Source: Rhizobium sp. FKL33 (GTDB taxonomy: Bacteria > Pseudomonadota > Alphaproteobacteria > Rhizobiales > Rhizobiaceae). Taken from it: a stretch of 64,000 nucleotides of DNA. The first letter of the stretch is position 1. Every line of letters begins with the position of its first letter. Positions 63,677-64,000 of this stretch are shown here, piece by piece. The notes under the pieces were generated by a model. The model did not search any database. It was given only the letters and a program-made list of their open reading frames with translations, and was not told the origin of the DNA. The DNA lies in the NCBI RefSeq assembly GCF_005222915.1, contig NZ_STFX01000028.1, forward strand, positions 1 to 64,000, written 5' to 3'. A program made the position numbers and the translations under genes.

Positions 63677-64000
63677 TCACTTGGATTTCAGGAGATCGCG
63701 AATCTCGGTCAGCAGCACGATGTCCTCTGAAGGGCCAGTCGGCGCGGCAGGCTCTTCCTTCTTCGGCATAGCCCGATTGACGACCTTAATGAGCAGGAAA
63801 ATGATCCAGGCGACAATAAGGAAGTTGATCAGAATGGTGATGAAGCTGCCATAGGCAATAACGTTGCCCTGTTCACGGGCGGCAGCAAGCGTGGTGGCCG
63901 TCACGGCGCTCGACAGTGGCAGGAAGTAATTTGAAAAATCAACGCCGCCACCGGTGATCGCACCAACTATTGGCATGATCAGATCCTCGACGAGCGATTT
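63677..64000 (-). CDS. mscL: Large-conductance mechanosensitive channel, C-terminal part (cut by window edge)
   Basis: The last 107 codons are visible. [18 protein letters not shown] at the window edge is the end of TM1, followed by the periplasmic loop, TM2 ([20 protein letters not shown]) and a cytosolic helix [12 protein letters not shown]. MscL is a homopentameric pressure valve for hypo-osmotic shock. The N-terminal helix and pore-lining first half of TM1 lie outside. It is convergent with the patatin gene, 6 bases apart. Confidence 0.93.
   Translation of the reverse strand, partial: KSLVEDLIMPIVGAITGGGVDFSNYFLPLSSAVTATTLAAAREQGNVIAYGSFITILINFLIVAWIIFLLIKVVNRAMPKKEEPAAPTGPSEDIVLLTEIRDLLKSK

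Overview
The window is 64 kb of GC-rich chromosome from an alphaproteobacterium, most likely of the order Hyphomicrobiales (Rhizobiales), Rhizobiaceae or a close family. The evidence is the ileS-lipoprotein and tadA-rluB-rsmD-patatin-mscL gene order, a RIME-type palindromic repeat, paired TIGR02587/TIGR02588 genes, BON, DUF3008 and DUF2171 stress proteins, and sequences resembling the promoter of the alphaproteobacterial general stress sigma factor EcfG (RpoE2). I cannot fix the genus. Both edges cut genes: dgoD on the left and mscL on the right. No rRNA, tRNA, CRISPR array or intact insertion sequence was seen.

Layout. (1) 0.4-13.7 kb is a glycogen/trehalose and general-stress block: treZ, an SDR, a chimeric glgE/maltokinase gene, glgB, TIGR02587/8 and many small stress proteins. 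Nine sites of the form GGAAC-N16/17-NGTT sit in front of these genes. It also contains two decayed genes: a BON protein split by one TGA and a 42-codon alcohol dehydrogenase stump. (2) 13.7-26.1 kb is an amino-sugar and peptidoglycan-recycling regulon. Two divergent transcripts encode MurQ, a CUT1 ABC importer, an oxidoreductase, a ROK kinase and CutC on one side, and a BadF-type kinase, a GntR regulator, NagB-II and NagA on the other. Tandem TGGTATT operators lie between them. A DUF4304 gene is wedged into the importer operon. (3) 26.2-28.7 kb carries a small exported Cys protein, a Crp/Fnr regulator and a PepSY membrane protein. (4) 29-38 kb carries TetR, a DMT exporter, a SIS protein, an amidase, LuxR, an APC permease, a CoA-transferase and a LacI regulator, followed by a PAS-GGDEF-EAL protein. 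(5) 40.9-51.8 kb is a polyamine or amino-alcohol catabolic island: aldehyde dehydrogenase, PotABCD-like importer, XRE-cupin regulator, PuuB-like oxidase and a kinase/M23-like/phospho-lyase three-domain enzyme. (6) 52-64 kb holds a YeeE/YedE pair, DUF2000, AraC and then core genes: ileS, a lipoprotein, a diguanylate cyclase, tadA, rluB, rsmD, a patatin and mscL.

Strongest unusual points. The 3.5-kb gene at 3396-6923 joins the N-terminal half of GlgE in frame to the maltokinase half of TreS-Mak, with both catalytic GH13 domains missing, so the trehalose-to-glucan GlgE route looks broken here. EcfG-like promoters recur through the first 14 kb and still stand in front of the decayed genes. ileS contains an A/T-rich tract with foreign codon use inside its editing domain, which suggests intragenic recombination.
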